A stretch of 64,000 bases of DNA from Nitrosospira briensis (GCF_900115125.1 NZ_FOVJ01000001.1:963852-1027851); one strand, 5' to 3'; shown: positions 45,856 to 54,410, numbered from the stretch's first letter. Notes: a model not told the origin generated them from the letters alone. Numbers and translations are program-made.

Positions 45856-47199
45856 CTATGGTTTCTGAAAATCATAGATCTGCCCAAGCGCCAGTATACG
45901 AGTAAGCTCGTCCAGCGCGGTTCGGCTCTCCCGAAGCAGTAAGGGGTCTGCCAAATCCGGCGGCGAGATGTGGTCACGATAATGTTTCTCGATCCATGCT
46001 TTAAGTTCATTGTAGAGATTCTCGTCGAGAATAACCCTGCTGTTCTTCATTACCCGCTCCATTTCCGGCTCGGCGAGTACGATACGCAACCGCAAGCAAG
46101 CCGGCCCACCGCCGTTCTTCATGCTCTGGCGTAAATTCACGTATTCCACGCGAGTGATGGGATTGGCTGCATCCCGGACGACACGTTCGAGAAAAGTCCG
46201 CGCCGAATCGGATTCCTGACATTCGGACGGCGCCAGGATCATCATTTTTCCGTCTGCAAGACTGATCAGCTGGCTGTTGAACAAATAAGTGCTTATTGCC
46301 TCGGCAAGGGTAATATCCGGTTCGTTCGCCCTTATGAAGTGCACCGGATAATCGCAAGCCCTTGTTATTTTTTCCTCCACCTCCAGCCGGTCGTAAAATG
46401 CCGCTTCGTGATAGAGCAGGACGTTGCAGTTCGTCACTGCAAGCACGTCATTGTGAAACGCGCCGGCATCGATCGCAACAGGGTTCTGCTGTACAAACAG
46501 TGCTTTTGAATGCCTGATGCGGTGGAGCCTGGCAATGGACTCGCTCGCTTCCAGGGATTGGCGCGCAGGGAAATTACGCGGTTTTGGCATTTCGCGATTC
46601 GCGGATCGGCCAAACACGAATATTTCCAGCCCCGCTTCGGCGTGACTTTGACACAGGCGCATGTGGTTGGCCGCACCCTCGTCGGCAAGATAAAGATTGG
46701 GCGGGAGGGGATCGTGATGCTCGAAATAGCGCTCGTCGTTAAATACGCGTTGCAAAACCCCGGCCGTGGCCGATGGCTCGATGCTTCGATGGAACTGGGA
46801 TGGCAGATTCGCCGGCGTTATGTGTACTTTTGCATTCTCCGTATCCGCGCCAGGCGAAACGGTTGCAGCGTTTGCAACCCACATGCTGGAGGCCGAGCAG
46901 CATGCACGCAACAACCCTGGCGCCGCCGCAGACGCCAAGTTAATGACGTTCGCATCATCACCGGAAAAGCCCAGCTTCCTGAGCATATCGACCGCGGGAC
47001 GATCTTGCGGCGGCAATACGCCCTGCCTGATTCCCAGGTCGGAAAGATGTTTCATTTTTGCCAGGCCTTGCAGAGCCGCTTCCCGCGGGTTCGAGTCCGT
47101 CAGCGCATTTTTCCTTGCCGCAACGTTTCCCTCTGCCAGTCCGCTGTAGTTATGCGTCGGCCCGACCAGCCCATCAAAATTGACTTCGTATGCACTCAT
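45856..47199 (-). CDS. astB: N-succinylarginine dihydrolase
   Basis: A 447-residue amidinotransferase-fold enzyme that converts N2-succinylarginine to N2-succinylornithine, ammonia and CO2. The start MSAYEVNFDGLVGPTHNYSGLA is typical. The catalytic residues expected for E. coli AstB (Glu174, His248, Cys365) align with Glu174 (ADEGAANH), His249 (GAFHNDVLA) and Cys368 (GGGPACLRL). No other ast gene (astA, C, D, E) is in the window, so an arginine succinyltransferase route is not evident locally. Confidence 0.92.
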   Translation of the reverse strand: MSAYEVNFDGLVGPTHNYSGLAEGNVAARKNALTDSNPREAALQGLAKMKHLSDLGIRQGVLPPQDRPAVDMLRKLGFSGDDANVINLASAAAPGLLRACCSASSMWVANAATVSPGADTENAKVHITPANLPSQFHRSIEPSATAGVLQRVFNDERYFEHHDPLPPNLYLADEGAANHMRLCQSHAEAGLEIFVFGRSANREMPKPRNFPARQSLEASESIARLHRIRHSKALFVQQNPVAIDAGAFHNDVLAVTNCNVLLYHEAAFYDRLEVEEKITRACDYPVHFIRANEPDITLAEAISTYLFNSQLISLADGKMMILAPSECQESDSARTFLERVVRDAANPITRVEYVNLRQSMKNGGGPACLRLRIVLAEPEMERVMKNSRVILDENLYNELKAWIEKHYRDHISPPDLADPLLLRESRTALDELTRILALGQIYDFQKP

Positions 47200-47252
47200 G
47201 AAAGCATGATAAAACCGGCTCGCCTGGTTACGTTTCCCATAGTGCCCTGGTT

Positions 47253-47573
47253 TCAGCTCTGCGGCTGAGGCTCTCCTTGAGGCTCTTCATGACCAGCGGT
47301 TTTTCGCGGTAAAGGCACGGCGTTGGCGGCAGCGTTTTCAAGCCGCCGAGCTTTTTTCTCCAGGCTTGCTACCACCAGTTTCTGTATGCGTTTGTGGGGA
47401 AGCGCCTCGCCTGCCGCCCATCGGCAAACCGTCGAGGAGGCGAACTCGAATTCATCCGCGATTGCGCGCTGCGAAACCCCGGCAATATCGCCGTGCTCGA
47501 CAATCCACGAAAATTCCGCAAAATCACCGTTCCACTCTCCGCAAATCTGCCGATACTGCGCTATGGTAACCAT
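47253..47573 (-). CDS. Small helix-turn-helix protein
   Basis: A 106-residue protein. The start at 47573 gives MVTIAQYRQICGEW. Residues 33-53 (VSQRAIADEFEFASSTVCRWAAG) form a clear HTH resembling Cro/XRE or DeoR-like units, followed by LPHKRIQKLVVASLEKKARR. The charged, disordered C-terminus ends in PQGEPQPQS. Located just upstream of astB on the same strand, possibly co-transcribed. Confidence 0.7.
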   Translation of the reverse strand: MVTIAQYRQICGEWNGDFAEFSWIVEHGDIAGVSQRAIADEFEFASSTVCRWAAGEALPHKRIQKLVVASLEKKARRLENAAANAVPLPRKTAGHEEPQGEPQPQS

Positions 47574-47949
47574 TATCCAAACGCCTCCATTCGTCAAACG
47601 TACATCATACTATTGCTTGCATGATGGAGTTATATTTAGATGAATTTCTCTTGTATGTCAATTCATTACTTTAATAAACGCAATGCCACTTCATTAAAAT
47701 AGCGGAATTGCCTCCGTACCTTGAATTGATTTTTCGTCCTGTCGCCCTTATATAGCGCTGTCGCTACCTGGCGATTAACAAAGACCGGGCTCTTCCGTTC
47801 AAAAGCCGCGCGTGTGTCCGGGTGTACGAATGAAGATACCGCGTGCCGGCGTTTGGAAGGGGCGGGAACGTTGAACTGGATTGGGATTCGATATGTAAAA
47901 GTGGATTGGCGGAACTTAAGAGCGCAAACAGCGCAACAGGAGCCCGGAC
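47574..47949. other. Divergent intergenic region
   Basis: About 376 bases between the minus-strand HTH gene and the plus-strand GNAT gene. A minus-strand ORF at 47666-47968 overlaps the GNAT start and has no ribosome-binding site; I do not call it. No hairpin or repeat is evident. Confidence 0.5.
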
Positions 47950-48693
47950 ATGGTGACAATGCATGCAACGATCAGGGCCGCCTGCCTCGGCGATCTTGAA
48001 CATATATTGGCGGAATATGGCGAGGCGATCAGAAATCTGCCGCTGGAAGAATCGGCAAATTTGCTATCGCGACCCTATGACAAGTTCAAGTCAGCCGTTG
48101 AGAATGGGCTTTTTTTCGTAGTGGAGAATGCTGTCGGGAATTTCATGGCTGGCGCAGGCGTTTTTGATCTTGCCGATCCAAGCGAGAAAGAACTGGGAAT
48201 GTGTTATGTAAAAAAGGAGTGGCGCGGCTTTGGACTGCAAACACTCCTTTTGCAAATTCGGATTTGCGCTGCGACTCTCGGCCAGGTTCGTGACAGTAGC
48301 ACGAACAGAAGCTATGCAGCGCTGATTATCGGTGTAAAACCGGCCAATGAACACTCGGCTGTAAATACCGTGGAGATTGGCTTCGAACCTCTCTCGACGC
48401 CCTCAGCTGCACTTTTCGCCGCCTGCGCCTACTGCAGAACACCCCCCGCTCTCGCTTCGGAACGCAAATGCTGCTGTGATTTCTTTTACCTTTCCGATGA
48501 GAGACGAGCGGACGCAATAGAGAAAAGCTTGCAAATGGAGCACTGGAGCAGGACGAAGAACGACAATCAACTCATCGTAGCATTGAAAATCCGCCATTTG
48601 CTGGATATGGATTTTCGAAATGCGCTGCAAGACGCTGTATGTGAACTCAGGTCTCTGAACAAGCCCTCAGCGATGCGCTTATACGGCGAGTGA
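47950..48693 (+). CDS. GNAT-like N-acyltransferase
   Basis: A 247-residue protein. AGGAG lies seven bases before the ATG. The N-terminal half is a GNAT fold: IRAACLGDLEHILAEYGEAI, FVVENAVGNFMAGAGVFDL, then CYVKKEWRGFGLQTLLLQIRI, where RGFGLQ is the acyl-CoA pyrophosphate loop, and VKPANEHSAVNTVEIGFEPL as the usual last motif. The C-terminal half is Cys-rich (AACAYCRTPP; KCCCDFFYL) and unfamiliar. Substrate unknown; the nearby astB raises the possibility of an amino-acid acyltransferase, which is only inference. Confidence 0.65.
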   Translation: MVTMHATIRAACLGDLEHILAEYGEAIRNLPLEESANLLSRPYDKFKSAVENGLFFVVENAVGNFMAGAGVFDLADPSEKELGMCYVKKEWRGFGLQTLLLQIRICAATLGQVRDSSTNRSYAALIIGVKPANEHSAVNTVEIGFEPLSTPSAALFAACAYCRTPPALASERKCCCDFFYLSDERRADAIEKSLQMEHWSRTKNDNQLIVALKIRHLLDMDFRNALQDAVCELRSLNKPSAMRLYGE

Positions 48694-48729
48694 GTTCCGG
48701 CTCAACTGGTGTAGAACCGTAAAAGCAGC

Positions 48730-48752
48730 GGCCGCAGACACAGGCTGCGGCC
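48730..48752 (-). terminator. GC-rich hairpin between convergent genes
   Basis: GGCCGCAG and CTGCGGCC form a perfect 8-bp stem with a 7-base loop. Read on the minus strand, it is followed shortly by CTTTTA, so it could end the PEP-CTERM transcript. Confidence 0.5.
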
Positions 48753-48789
48753 CACTCATCTTGGAAACGCCTCTAAATCCGGAGGGTTG

Positions 48790-49431
48790 CTATGAGTTGC
48801 AATGCGACCCGCCGATAACGTCATCGTTTTTACGGCGCCTGATCACCATGCTTACAAAACCGAGACCCGCTAACATCATTGCATAAACATGAGGTTCCGG
48901 TACCAGAGATGTAGAGGTATTGGTCAGGGAAAAACTCAAATCGTTATATTCGCTCGAATTGCCAGTGGTATCGTACAGATCTTCGAAACTCACCAGCGTT
49001 GTATTCGGTAGCCAATTCTGCTCAACCCTTGCATGAACTTGTCCATCTGCGTTGCTTGAAGCCGGCCCGGTAAAAAAATCCTGACCTGTATTGTTTACAT
49101 GCAAGCGAAACATCAACTCTGTTCCGCTTGCAAATGGCCCCAGGTTTTTGGTCTCGCCGACAGTCGAACCAAAATTGTTGAAGACAAACAGATCATTGGA
49201 GAGATCGCCATCGTTACCTGGGTTCCCCGAGGAATCCAGCATGAGATAGAGGTCATTACCGTAAGTTGCGGAATGTCCCTGGTAGATTGTCGCCACAGTA
49301 TCCGCCGTGCTGGCAAAGATCGGCAAACCTTCTGTTCCAGGCGTTGCGACCGGCGCTGCATAAGTAGAAATCGATGCTATCGAAGCCAATACTGCCGTAA
49401 TTAATGTCAATGGTTTGATTTTTTTTGTCAT
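48790..49431 (-). CDS. PEP-CTERM protein with DUF4114-like domain
   Basis: A 213-residue exported protein. Signal peptide MTKKIKPLTLITAVLASIASISTYA. The mature part is beta-rich with FVFNNFGSTVGETKNLGPFASGTELMFRLHV and ends with YNDLSFSLTN, typical of DUF4114. The sorting signal VPEPHVYAMMLAGLGFVSMVIRRRK follows, as in PEP-CTERM proteins; a further 13 polar residues after the basic cluster are a little longer than usual. Confidence 0.85.
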   Translation of the reverse strand: MTKKIKPLTLITAVLASIASISTYAAPVATPGTEGLPIFASTADTVATIYQGHSATYGNDLYLMLDSSGNPGNDGDLSNDLFVFNNFGSTVGETKNLGPFASGTELMFRLHVNNTGQDFFTGPASSNADGQVHARVEQNWLPNTTLVSFEDLYDTTGNSSEYNDLSFSLTNTSTSLVPEPHVYAMMLAGLGFVSMVIRRRKNDDVIGGSHCNS

Positions 49432-49610
49432 GGGGTATCCTTGAATTGGATGAATGTGTTATTCGAGTTAATCCTCCAGCCTGATCTGACTACGCCTGCA
49501 CGATGTTGCTACAAAACAGCCGCCACAGTTACTTTGCATAAGTTACTCTACAATAAATCATATAGCCCATTCTCGCAAGAAAATGTAGCGGTAAAAGCAC
49601 GCTATCCAGC

Positions 49611-50306
49611 TCAGTCCAGGCTTAATCTGGGGACGTTATCGTATAGCCAGGCTGCCAATGCCTGAGCGTTGGCGCCGTAATGTATTTCCCGGTGACAATT
49701 GGGGCAAAGCGCAACCGCATTTGACACCGTGTCCGCCCCTCCCTCCGCCAATTGCCGAACGTAGTGCAATTCCAGGTAAGGCAGGCCGTCGGTTCCCCTG
49801 AACGACGCGGGTTTCTCACAGCATTCGCAAATACCTTCCGCCTGTTGTAAAACCCAGGCTTTAACTGCCGCGTCCCGTTGAAATTGTGTGACCAGTACAC
49901 GCCTGGGCTTCGGGTTCTGATTGCCGCTTGGCTTGTGATCGTTCTTTTGCCGGGCTTTCTCTCGCACCGTAATCTCGAAAGCAGCAATGCGCGCCACTTT
50001 TTGCCCTTCAAGCTGGGTAAGCAATTTTTCGATCTGATCCGCGATATCGGCATCCACGTTTTTTGCCGGTTTCAGACCCGTCAGCCAACTGCGCCCCATT
50101 AGCGAGAGCACATACGAAATGTTTTGCATGCGCTGCTCGAACGCCTTTTCACTTCGGCCGAACGTCTTCGCCAGTTTACTGTAGTAGTGTTGTTTTATGA
50201 TGAGATGCCCTGCCCGCTCGTTTCGCTGCATCTCGACGTAAGCTTCAACCGAAGCTTTCAGTTCTTCATTGCTCCAACCCTCGCTCAGTGCTGTCAATAA
50301 CTTCAT
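49611..50306 (-). CDS. HNH endonuclease
   Basis: A 231-residue protein. The helical N-terminal region (residues 1-130; GRSEKAFEQRMQNISYVLSLMGRSWL) is likely DNA-binding. The C-terminal HNH/McrA-like domain begins at CECCEKPA, continues YLELHYVRQLAEGGADTVSNAVALCPNCHREIHYG, and has two zinc-binding Cys pairs plus the catalytic His. Proteins of this architecture often act as modification-dependent or general restriction nucleases. No methylase is next to it. Confidence 0.85.
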   Translation of the reverse strand: MKLLTALSEGWSNEELKASVEAYVEMQRNERAGHLIIKQHYYSKLAKTFGRSEKAFEQRMQNISYVLSLMGRSWLTGLKPAKNVDADIADQIEKLLTQLEGQKVARIAAFEITVREKARQKNDHKPSGNQNPKPRRVLVTQFQRDAAVKAWVLQQAEGICECCEKPASFRGTDGLPYLELHYVRQLAEGGADTVSNAVALCPNCHREIHYGANAQALAAWLYDNVPRLSLD

Positions 50307-50551
50307 GCCGATGATTCCTTGAATTCACGACCATCAAAGGCCGTCAAGAGATAACTGCGAAGCTGCTTCCACCCGAATGAAAACTCTGCAAATGGTGCGG
50401 CACCGCACAGAACCATGCAACCCCCATTCCTAAAATTATTTGGGACTTATGCTGTTTTTACTGTTTTTAATATCCCTCTGGATAAAACTGGTTAACGATA
50501 GCGAACAAGAAGAGGGAATTTCCGACGCCCATTTCTTAATTGGAGCCATCT

Positions 50552-50983
50552 ATGAAACCTTATTCGATTTTCAGCATGACTGCCAGATTTATAGCCTTGC
50601 TTGCCATAACGATCGGTTTTAGCGGCGCTGTTTATGCTCAGGATGGAATGTCTGAGCCGGATACATCAAAATCCACGGCAAAATCCGCTGACGGGAAAAT
50701 GAAACAATTGCCCTGTGGCGGACCCAGCGCCATAACTTGTCCGCGCGGCATGTCGTGCGTCGATGATCCCGCAGACAAGTGCGACCCCACCAAAGACGGC
50801 CTCAACTGTCCAGGCAAGTGTGTCGCGGGTGGTGGCGAGCAGAGCAAAATCAAGCAACCGTGTGGTGGACCGACCAGAATTGAATGTATTGGTGGCATGG
50901 TATGCGTGGATGATACCTCTGACAATTGCGATCCCACCAAAGATGGCCTTGACTGCAAAGGGATATGCGTGCCCCGCCCATAG
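50552..50983 (+). CDS. Secreted protein with two six-cysteine repeats
   Basis: A 143-residue protein with a signal peptide (start at 50552, MKPYSIFSMTARFIALLAI...VYA), then two near-identical Cys-rich repeats at about residues 54-90 and 103-140. Each carries six Cys with identical spacing (8, 6, 8, 9, 4). The consensus is PCGGPxxIxCxxGMxCVDD and CDPTKDGLxCxGxCV. Three disulfides per repeat are likely. The repeat resembles small disulfide modules found in secreted proteins of many phyla; the function here is unknown. Confidence 0.8.
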   Translation: MKPYSIFSMTARFIALLAITIGFSGAVYAQDGMSEPDTSKSTAKSADGKMKQLPCGGPSAITCPRGMSCVDDPADKCDPTKDGLNCPGKCVAGGGEQSKIKQPCGGPTRIECIGGMVCVDDTSDNCDPTKDGLDCKGICVPRP

Positions 50984-51433
50984 AAGTGGTTTCGGGAATT
51001 CGGAAAGTTGGACCACAGCTGGACAGGTCGGCCCTCTTCTTCACAATGCCGGTCACGAGGGCCGACGGTACGCTCGCCAAGGAGATTGCCGAGCGCAAAG
51101 AACGATTGAACATACACGGAATATACCGGCAGCCCGGCGTACTATCCTGCCCCTGCCAAACCCGCTGATGACGGACTTTTGTGTTGAGGCGGCGTCGAAA
51201 GAGACCGCCTCTACGGCACGCCTGACGTCTTCAACATTTATCCGGGCAGCCAATTCGACAATCTTGGATGCCGGATACGCTCGAGTGCCCTGGTTGACCA
51301 AGCGGGCAGAAAATCGCACCTCGAGTCCATATTTCCTGGGACAGCTTGCGATTGACATCCGCGATTATCCCATTTAGAGTATTGCTCCTTCGATGCCAAT
51401 TAATTAAAACGTAACCTTGAGGAAAGGAGAGTA
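50984..51433. other. Intergenic region upstream of nitrosocyanin
   Basis: A 450-base gap. A minus-strand ORF at 51053-51358 and a plus-strand ORF at 50965-51168 contain some protein-like pieces but no ribosome-binding site; they could be decayed coding sequence. The nitrosocyanin promoter should lie close to 51380-51420, where AAAGGAGAG forms its ribosome-binding site. Confidence 0.45.
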
Positions 51434-51850
51434 ATGATGAAAATAACCAAAACAGTGTTTGCAGGTCTTGCGTTAGGGTTGTTGTTAGTAGGAACTGCGC
51501 AGGCAAAGGACCAGAAATTCACGGTTGTTATCAATGCCTATGACACCACGATTCCCGAGCTTAACGTTGAAGGGGTAACTGTCAAGAACATTCGCGCTTT
51601 TAATGTTCTCAATGAGCCCGAGACCCTGGTTGTAGAAAAAGGGGATTCCGTAAAGATTACCATAAACAACAAATCGCCTATCAGCGAGGGATTTTCGATC
51701 GATGAATATGGAATCAAGGAAGTGATCAAGGCTGGGGAAACCAAAACCATCACATTCAAGGCTGACAAAGTCGGTGCCTTCGTCATTTGGTGCCAACTCC
51801 ATCCCAAGAATATCCACCTGCCGGGCACCTTGAATGTCATAGATGATTAA
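51434..51850 (+). CDS. ncyA: Nitrosocyanin, red copper protein
   Basis: A 138-residue periplasmic cupredoxin. The signal peptide ends in VGTAQA. The ligand set of nitrosocyanin is complete: Glu85 ([12 protein letters not shown]), Cys120, His123 and His128 ([15 protein letters not shown]), which correspond to Glu60, Cys95, His98 and His103 of the Nitrosomonas europaea protein. The Glu ligand separates it from plastocyanin-type proteins. It is found only in ammonia oxidisers and is thought to take part in nitrogen-oxide chemistry or electron transfer, though its reaction is not settled. AAAGGAG precedes the start; a strong terminator follows, so it is a single-gene unit. Confidence 0.95.
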   Translation: MMKITKTVFAGLALGLLLVGTAQAKDQKFTVVINAYDTTIPELNVEGVTVKNIRAFNVLNEPETLVVEKGDSVKITINNKSPISEGFSIDEYGIKEVIKAGETKTITFKADKVGAFVIWCQLHPKNIHLPGTLNVIDD

Positions 51851-51912
51851 AAAGATCTTACTAAGCCGGTGAAGAAGTAGCAGAATCGGCCTGAGAATAC
51901 TCGCTCTACAAT

Positions 51913-51939
51913 AAAAACCCGCCGATCAGGCGGGTTTTT
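51913..51939 (+). terminator. Intrinsic terminator after nitrosocyanin
   Basis: AAAAACCCGCC pairs perfectly with GGCGGGTTTTT around a 5-base loop (GATCA), ending in five T. A textbook rho-independent terminator, 62 bases after the stop. Confidence 0.9.
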
Positions 51940-52096
51940 CATTTGTCGAACTGAAGGAATTCCCGCGTCACGCGAATCCTGCCGGCTTCAGAAGCTGCGA
52001 AAGATAATGAGTGTGTGTCCTACCGAACAGTCTGAGTAAAGCTCATCTGGTAATCTGAGTTCCTTGTTACTCAATTCCTTCAAAGGAGAACTTATC

Positions 52097-52282
52097 ATGA
52101 ATAAAGATCAGGTCAAAGGGACAGCGAAGGATGCCGCCGGTAAAGTACAAAAAGAAGTCGGCAAGTTAACAGGAAGTGAAGAACAGCAAATAAAGGGCCT
52201 CGCCAAACAAGGGGAAGGCAAAGCACAGAAAGGAGTGGGAGACGCGAAGGAAGCGGTCAAGGATGCAGTTGACAAGTTGTAG
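52097..52282 (+). CDS. CsbD-family stress protein
   Basis: A 61-residue, charged, mostly unstructured or helical protein: MNKDQVKGTAKDAAGKVQKEVGKLTGSEEQQIKGLAKQ, the standard CsbD sequence. AAGGAG precedes the ATG at 52097; an in-frame extension to 52064 is not needed. Family members are strongly induced by general stress; their mechanism is unknown. Followed by a terminator. Confidence 0.9.
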   Translation: MNKDQVKGTAKDAAGKVQKEVGKLTGSEEQQIKGLAKQGEGKAQKGVGDAKEAVKDAVDKL

Positions 52283-52313
52283 ATCTGATTTACCAGCTTA
52301 TCCTCCGCCTTTT

Positions 52314-52337
52314 AAAACCCGCCTCGGCGGGTTTTTT
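52314..52337 (+). terminator. Intrinsic terminator after csbD
   Basis: AAAACCCGCC and GGCGGGTTTT pair around a 2-base apex (effectively a tetraloop) and run into six T. A strong rho-independent terminator 32 bases after the stop. Confidence 0.88.
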
Positions 52338-52502
52338 ATTGGACGAAAAATTTCGAATTGTTCCGCCCTTATCAAGGCAAAAGATTTTAGTAATTACATT
52401 CTCTCGCCGGTGTACCTTGGTACAGTAGGCGGCAGACGATCCAGGCTCGTAAAATCGGTCTTGCAGTGGCGCTATTGCCACTCCCCCGATAAGGAGCCAA
52501 GA

Positions 52503-52973
52503 GTGTTTGAATTTTTCGTAGCCGTCATTCTTATTGCCGTCTGCTGGTTTTTGTATCAATCCCGAGTTTCATCCCATATGCCTCTGCGCAAAAACCCGAT
52601 TCCCCAGAATGTTTATGAGTGGCCGGAGCATTCCGATGAATTCGACATCGTTGGGGAACTGCATTATCAGTCGGCGATAAAGTTATTGGCTGGAGCCAAT
52701 GACGAGCATGTTCGCAGCAAGGAATATCGTGCATTCCTCATTCCGGAGAATGACAATCCTTACGATGACAAGGCGATCCGGGTTGATATAGAGGGGATGG
52801 TTGTTGGTTACCTGAGCCGTGAAGACGCAAGAAGTTTTAGACGACGCCTCGGCGCGAAGAAGCTCGTCAACAAAACAACTGCATGCAACGCTTACGTCAC
52901 TGGCGGCCGAACCCGTAACGGCCAGAAATGCGTATATGGAATATGCCTGAACATCAAAGAATTTGGATGGTAA
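52503..52973 (+). CDS. Membrane-anchored HIRAN-like protein
   Basis: A 156-residue protein. I choose the GTG at 52503 because AAGGAG lies just upstream and the sequence starts with a membrane helix (FEFFVAVILIAVCWFLY). The rest matches the HIRAN fold: FDIVGELHYQSAIKLLAG, RAFLIPENDNPYDDKAIRVDIEGMVVGYLSREDARSFRRRL. HIRAN domains bind 3' DNA ends in helicases such as HLTF; free-standing, membrane-anchored forms are of unknown function. It converges on the Mrr gene, 11 bases between the stops. Confidence 0.78.
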   Translation: MFEFFVAVILIAVCWFLYQSRVSSHMPLRKNPIPQNVYEWPEHSDEFDIVGELHYQSAIKLLAGANDEHVRSKEYRAFLIPENDNPYDDKAIRVDIEGMVVGYLSREDARSFRRRLGAKKLVNKTTACNAYVTGGRTRNGQKCVYGICLNIKEFGW

Positions 52974-52984
52974 GTGACAGGAAT

Positions 52985-53905
52985 CTACTCAAAGAAATCC
53001 TCATCAACCTTCTTTAGGTACAGCACTTCTTCATTTCTACAGCCTATGTTGTACCTGATCATTAGTTGAGCTAACTGAATGCCATCAATGAGCACGATGC
53101 GCGAGTGGAGATCCCGAGCGGTCTGTACTGCGGATTGACTGAAAGCTGAGGTAGTAACAAAAATTCCCTTGTGGGCACGCTTGAGGCTCAAAGCCCCGTA
53201 AAAATCCCGTATAGTTCCTGCTCCAATATTATTCCCCTCTGCATAGCGTTTAGCCTGCAAGTAAACCTGATCCACTCCCAGCGGGTCTTGATCGATCACA
53301 CCATCGATCCCATCATCGCCACTCTTTCCTAGTGCTCGCCCCGCCTCTTTAGAAGTCCCCCCATATCCCATTGCCAAGAGAAGCGAAACAATCAGTTTTT
53401 CAAAGAAAGCTGGGGGACTGTTCCGTAGACGATCTAGTAATTCGCTTGCGAGGGTGGCGGTAATCTTCCGATGAGCCTCGCGCAGGGTTTCATCCGGCGT
53501 CGAAGGCTCAGCCAGTGATTCCGAAATTTCTGCTAGAGGGGAAGTTAAATCGATATCTGCTTCCCTAGCTCGGTTTTTAAAATCTTGGTAGTCCGGGAAT
53601 TGCTCAAGAAATGCGTTATTGATTACGTTGGAAGTATTTGCAAGGGCAGCACGTCCCTTGTCAGTAATCACAAAATATCCCCTGCGCGTACTGCTAACCA
53701 GCCCAGCCTGTTTGAGGTAGCTCTTCGCCCAATGGACTCGATTAGTGAATCTTGTCTGTTTGCCACTAGGAAGAAGTTCGGCGCGCTCTTCGCCGGTTAA
53801 CTTAAACCGATCTGCCAGTTTCTCTACAACGCTAGCATTGGAATTTTCCCCGGTTGCGACGCACTCAAGCACAGGGCGCATCAATGTCTGATAATCCGGT
53901 ATCAT
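52985..53905 (-). CDS. mrr: Mrr-type restriction endonuclease
   Basis: A 306-residue type IV restriction enzyme, close to the 304 residues of E. coli Mrr. The N-terminal winged helix (residues 1-90) reads RPVLECVATGE...RVHWAKSYLKQAGLVSSTRRGYFVITDKG. The catalytic domain has GDDGIDGVIDQDPLG with Asp201 and YLQAKRY with Gln217/Lys219, the Mrr PD-(D/Q)xK form. It would cut methylated DNA. The start at 53905 fits the normal N-terminus; an upstream TTG at 53956 is possible. Next to an integrase remnant, so it may be part of a small island. Confidence 0.9.
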   Translation of the reverse strand: MIPDYQTLMRPVLECVATGENSNASVVEKLADRFKLTGEERAELLPSGKQTRFTNRVHWAKSYLKQAGLVSSTRRGYFVITDKGRAALANTSNVINNAFLEQFPDYQDFKNRAREADIDLTSPLAEISESLAEPSTPDETLREAHRKITATLASELLDRLRNSPPAFFEKLIVSLLLAMGYGGTSKEAGRALGKSGDDGIDGVIDQDPLGVDQVYLQAKRYAEGNNIGAGTIRDFYGALSLKRAHKGIFVTTSAFSQSAVQTARDLHSRIVLIDGIQLAQLMIRYNIGCRNEEVLYLKKVDEDFFE

Positions 53906-53952
53906 TTTTCTTCTCAATAGAAATTGTTCCAACTTCTTTACGGCTGGCGGCT

Positions 53953-54153
53953 TCAAAGGTTTACAGCTTTCAATACCTCGTGCTTTAACCGCTCCATCTC
54001 TTCAGCTAATCGCGCAACCAAGGGCCCGAACCACAGGTGCTCCCAACATTGCTTCCCGCGTGACCTGCATATACGCTCAATATCTTTGTGGGCAGATTGC
54101 CCAGTGCATGGGCAGCGAGATAACTCCTCTGCCGTTGAAATTCCTGAACGAGC
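53953..54153 (-). pseudogene. C-terminal gene remnant fused out of frame to the integrase
   Basis: In a different frame from the integrase ORF, 66 codons are open and strongly protein-like, ending EELSRCPCTGQSAHKDIERI...GKQCWEHLWFGPLVARL...ERLKHEVLKAV. The frame is closed by TAG just upstream of 54153, and it has no start codon of its own. This looks like the 3' end of another gene joined to the truncated integrase by a deletion or frameshift around 54135-54155. It ends 48 bases before mrr. Family not recognised. Confidence 0.45.
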
Positions 54154-54323
54154 CTAATGGATTCAATGCGTGCAAGTCTCTCCGCCTCCCTCCGGTCCTT
54201 GGTTTTAAGGCTGAAAATCATTTGAGAGGAGGGGTAAAGACTTAGGAGGTCTTTAGGAACGCGCCTGCGGAAATAGTATGTCCCGTTGCGGCTGAATACG
54301 TGAATTTGAGAAGCCGTGTCCAC
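54006..54323 (-). pseudogene. Truncated tyrosine-integrase N-terminus (DUF6538-like)
   Basis: The first about 65 residues match the N-terminal arm of site-specific integrases: HVFSRNGTYYFRRRVPKDL, then SLKTKDRREAERLARIESIRLVQEF. After that the frame loses similarity and stops after 105 residues; the core and catalytic RHRY domain are absent. It sits 88 bases from the 3' end of tRNA-Glu, on the side where an integrating element would lie, so it is probably the remains of a tRNA-targeted island. Confidence 0.75.
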
Positions 54324-54410
54324 CCTTCACGTGTAACAGTATGCGACACATGAAAACTGAACCTGTTGATTGCTCGGGTATAATTTCTACTCAAGCAGTT
54401 GAGGATGAAC

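Noticed and set aside
47666-47968. 100-codon minus-strand ORF
   Set aside because: Overlaps the GNAT start and its promoter region; no ribosome-binding site.
51053-51358. 101-codon minus-strand ORF upstream of nitrosocyanin
   Set aside because: Some protein-like stretches but no start signal and no recognised family; at best decayed sequence.
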